This document shows positions 20,600 to 21,537 of a DNA stretch of 21,537 nucleotides, in pieces. A program made the translations under genes and the position numbers. Below the pieces are notes generated by a model. That model was not told the origin of the DNA and searched no databases. It saw only the letters and a program-made list of their open reading frames with translations. Position 1 is the stretch's first letter; each line of letters begins with the position of its first letter. This DNA is from a virus. The stretch is taken from positions 1 through 21,537 of IMG/VR virus record IMGVR_UViG_3300025674_000478. One strand, 5' to 3'.

Positions 20600-21537
20600 A
20601 TGGCGTTCAACGAAAAGTACGTTACCGTCACCGGCGGTGGTCTGCACGATGGATCATCTGAGGCTAATGCTTGGACGTTGGCGGAGGGTGTAGCAAATTA
20701 TGCGGCGGGTGACAGAGTAAACGTAAAGGCTGGGACGTACACGGCATCGAGTGCAATAACTTGGTCAACAAGCGGCGGACAGTTTACGCCAATTCACTGG
20801 CGAGGATATAAAACTTCGATAGGAGATTTGGACGACTTGCCTACGGTTCAGAGAGTCGAGGCAACAGACATGCCTTTCTTCGACAATACGGATCGTTTCT
20901 ATATTCCTGCTGCAAATGTAGCGTTTTCAAACATCAGTTTTGAATCTGATTTTTCGGCAGCGGGCGTTCAGACCGGAGGAAAAAGCGTTCATTTTTTTAG
21001 ATGCAGGATGGTAACAAAATCCACCTCATCGACAGCTAGAGCATTTCTTGGTGCCGGAACCTACAATGTTTTAACCGCATGTTATTTTGAGGCTCCATCT
21101 ACGGCGGATGTGACTGTATGGATCTACCAAGGAGGCGCGGCAGCGAGGATTTTGGACTGCTTTATAACTGGCGGAACTATAGGATTAAAAATCTATCCTT
21201 ACACCTATGCTGTTGTTTGTAATACGATAATCACAAACTCAGCAACAAATGCAGTTTCTTTTATTGGGACAGTTCCAGCATTTTTCAGGAGTTGTGTTTT
21301 TCATAACTCTGGCGGGGATTTAGTGTCCGCAGGAAACGCAGACGGTAACGCTCCTTGCAGCATATCTAGTTGCGTTTTTTCCGATGCCGGTGGATACGCG
21401 ATCAATCAAACCACTGGATCAGAAACGCCATTCGTCATGCTTTCAGACAATTTGTATTACGATTCAAGTTTCACAAGCGGTAGAACCAACAACATTGTTT
21501 ACGATTTTTACCCGACCGTTGATACAGCATCGCCATT
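20600..21537 (+). CDS. Right-handed beta-helix protein, probable tail spike (3' partial)
   Basis: A reading frame starting immediately after the upstream TAG and still open at the end of the window (312 complete codons, 3' end missing). The start 'KYVTVTGGGLHDGSSEANAW', then 'AEGVANYAAGDRVNVKAGTY', is the usual opening of parallel beta-helix proteins of the pectate-lyase-like fold. Repeated rungs follow, with 'ANVAFSNISFES', 'TYNVLTACYFEAP', 'ARILDCFITGG', 'YAVVCNTIITNSATNAVSFI' and 'PAFFRSCVFHNSGGDLV', spaced at about one turn. Such folds serve as receptor-binding or polysaccharide-cleaving spikes in phages. No catalytic triad can be named here. It follows the lysis genes, away from the other tail genes. 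Confidence 0.75.
   Translation, partial: MAFNEKYVTVTGGGLHDGSSEANAWTLAEGVANYAAGDRVNVKAGTYTASSAITWSTSGGQFTPIHWRGYKTSIGDLDDLPTVQRVEATDMPFFDNTDRFYIPAANVAFSNISFESDFSAAGVQTGGKSVHFFRCRMVTKSTSSTARAFLGAGTYNVLTACYFEAPSTADVTVWIYQGGAAARILDCFITGGTIGLKIYPYTYAVVCNTIITNSATNAVSFIGTVPAFFRSCVFHNSGGDLVSAGNADGNAPCSISSCVFSDAGGYAINQTTGSETPFVMLSDNLYYDSSFTSGRTNNIVYDFYPTVDTASP

Noticed and set aside
1-21537. Search for tRNA genes, CRISPR arrays, insertion sequences, integrase and attachment sites.
   Set aside because: No cloverleaf-like or spaced-repeat arrays, no transposase or integrase motifs and no terminal repeats were noticed by eye.

Overview
This window looks like the middle part of a tailed double-stranded DNA phage genome, or a prophage, with siphovirus-type morphology. 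Every gene supported here is on the + strand. Genes are packed with 1- to 4-base stop/start overlaps, and base composition is moderate. There is no tRNA, rRNA, CRISPR array, transposase, integrase or obvious repressor, so nothing seen here argues for a temperate lifestyle. The window opens inside the major capsid gene and closes inside a beta-helix tail-spike-like gene; terminase, portal and protease genes are presumably upstream. The host cannot be read directly. Cysteine-rich structural proteins and a small CxC/MDxWG-type protein recall, from memory, genes of planctomycete and related aquatic phages, so a Planctomycetes host is a weak inference.

Layout. 1-3065: major capsid protein (5' partial), a small protein, gp6-like connector, head-tail joining protein, tail terminator and tail tube. 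3079-6545: tail assembly genes, including a tail assembly chaperone with a textbook -1 programmed frameshift (slippery A-run plus downstream stem) and a 690-aa tape measure. 6576-11096: five distal-tail or virion genes, including a 735-aa Cys-rich protein and a 148-aa CxC protein. 11097-12793: a candidate promoter and structured leader, then a RusA-like resolvase, a metallophosphoesterase and an SPFH/Band 7 protein. 12794-15450: the best sigma-70-like promoter in the window (TTGACT-17-TATAAA, with a palindrome over the -10), four small unknown genes, a Sak4-like RecA-fold ATPase and a DUF669/SSB-like protein, closed by a hairpin terminator. 15508-17752: two small genes and an SF2 helicase with a zinc-ribbon cluster and an extra C-terminal domain. 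17753-17904: a noncoding gap with two abutting perfect 10-bp inverted repeats. 17905-20599: a probable lysis cassette of membrane proteins around a papain-like cysteine protease with a complete catalytic set. 20600-end: beta-helix protein.

How the parts may work together. The head and tail genes build the virion. The ATPase, SSB-like protein, helicase, resolvase and metallophosphoesterase form a plausible recombination/replication toolkit placed, unusually, between the tail genes and the lysis/tail-spike genes. The most novel points are the papain-like protease flanked by small membrane proteins where an endolysin would be expected, the double-hairpin region just before that cassette, and the well-formed frameshift signal. 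Functions for about a third of the genes could not be assigned.
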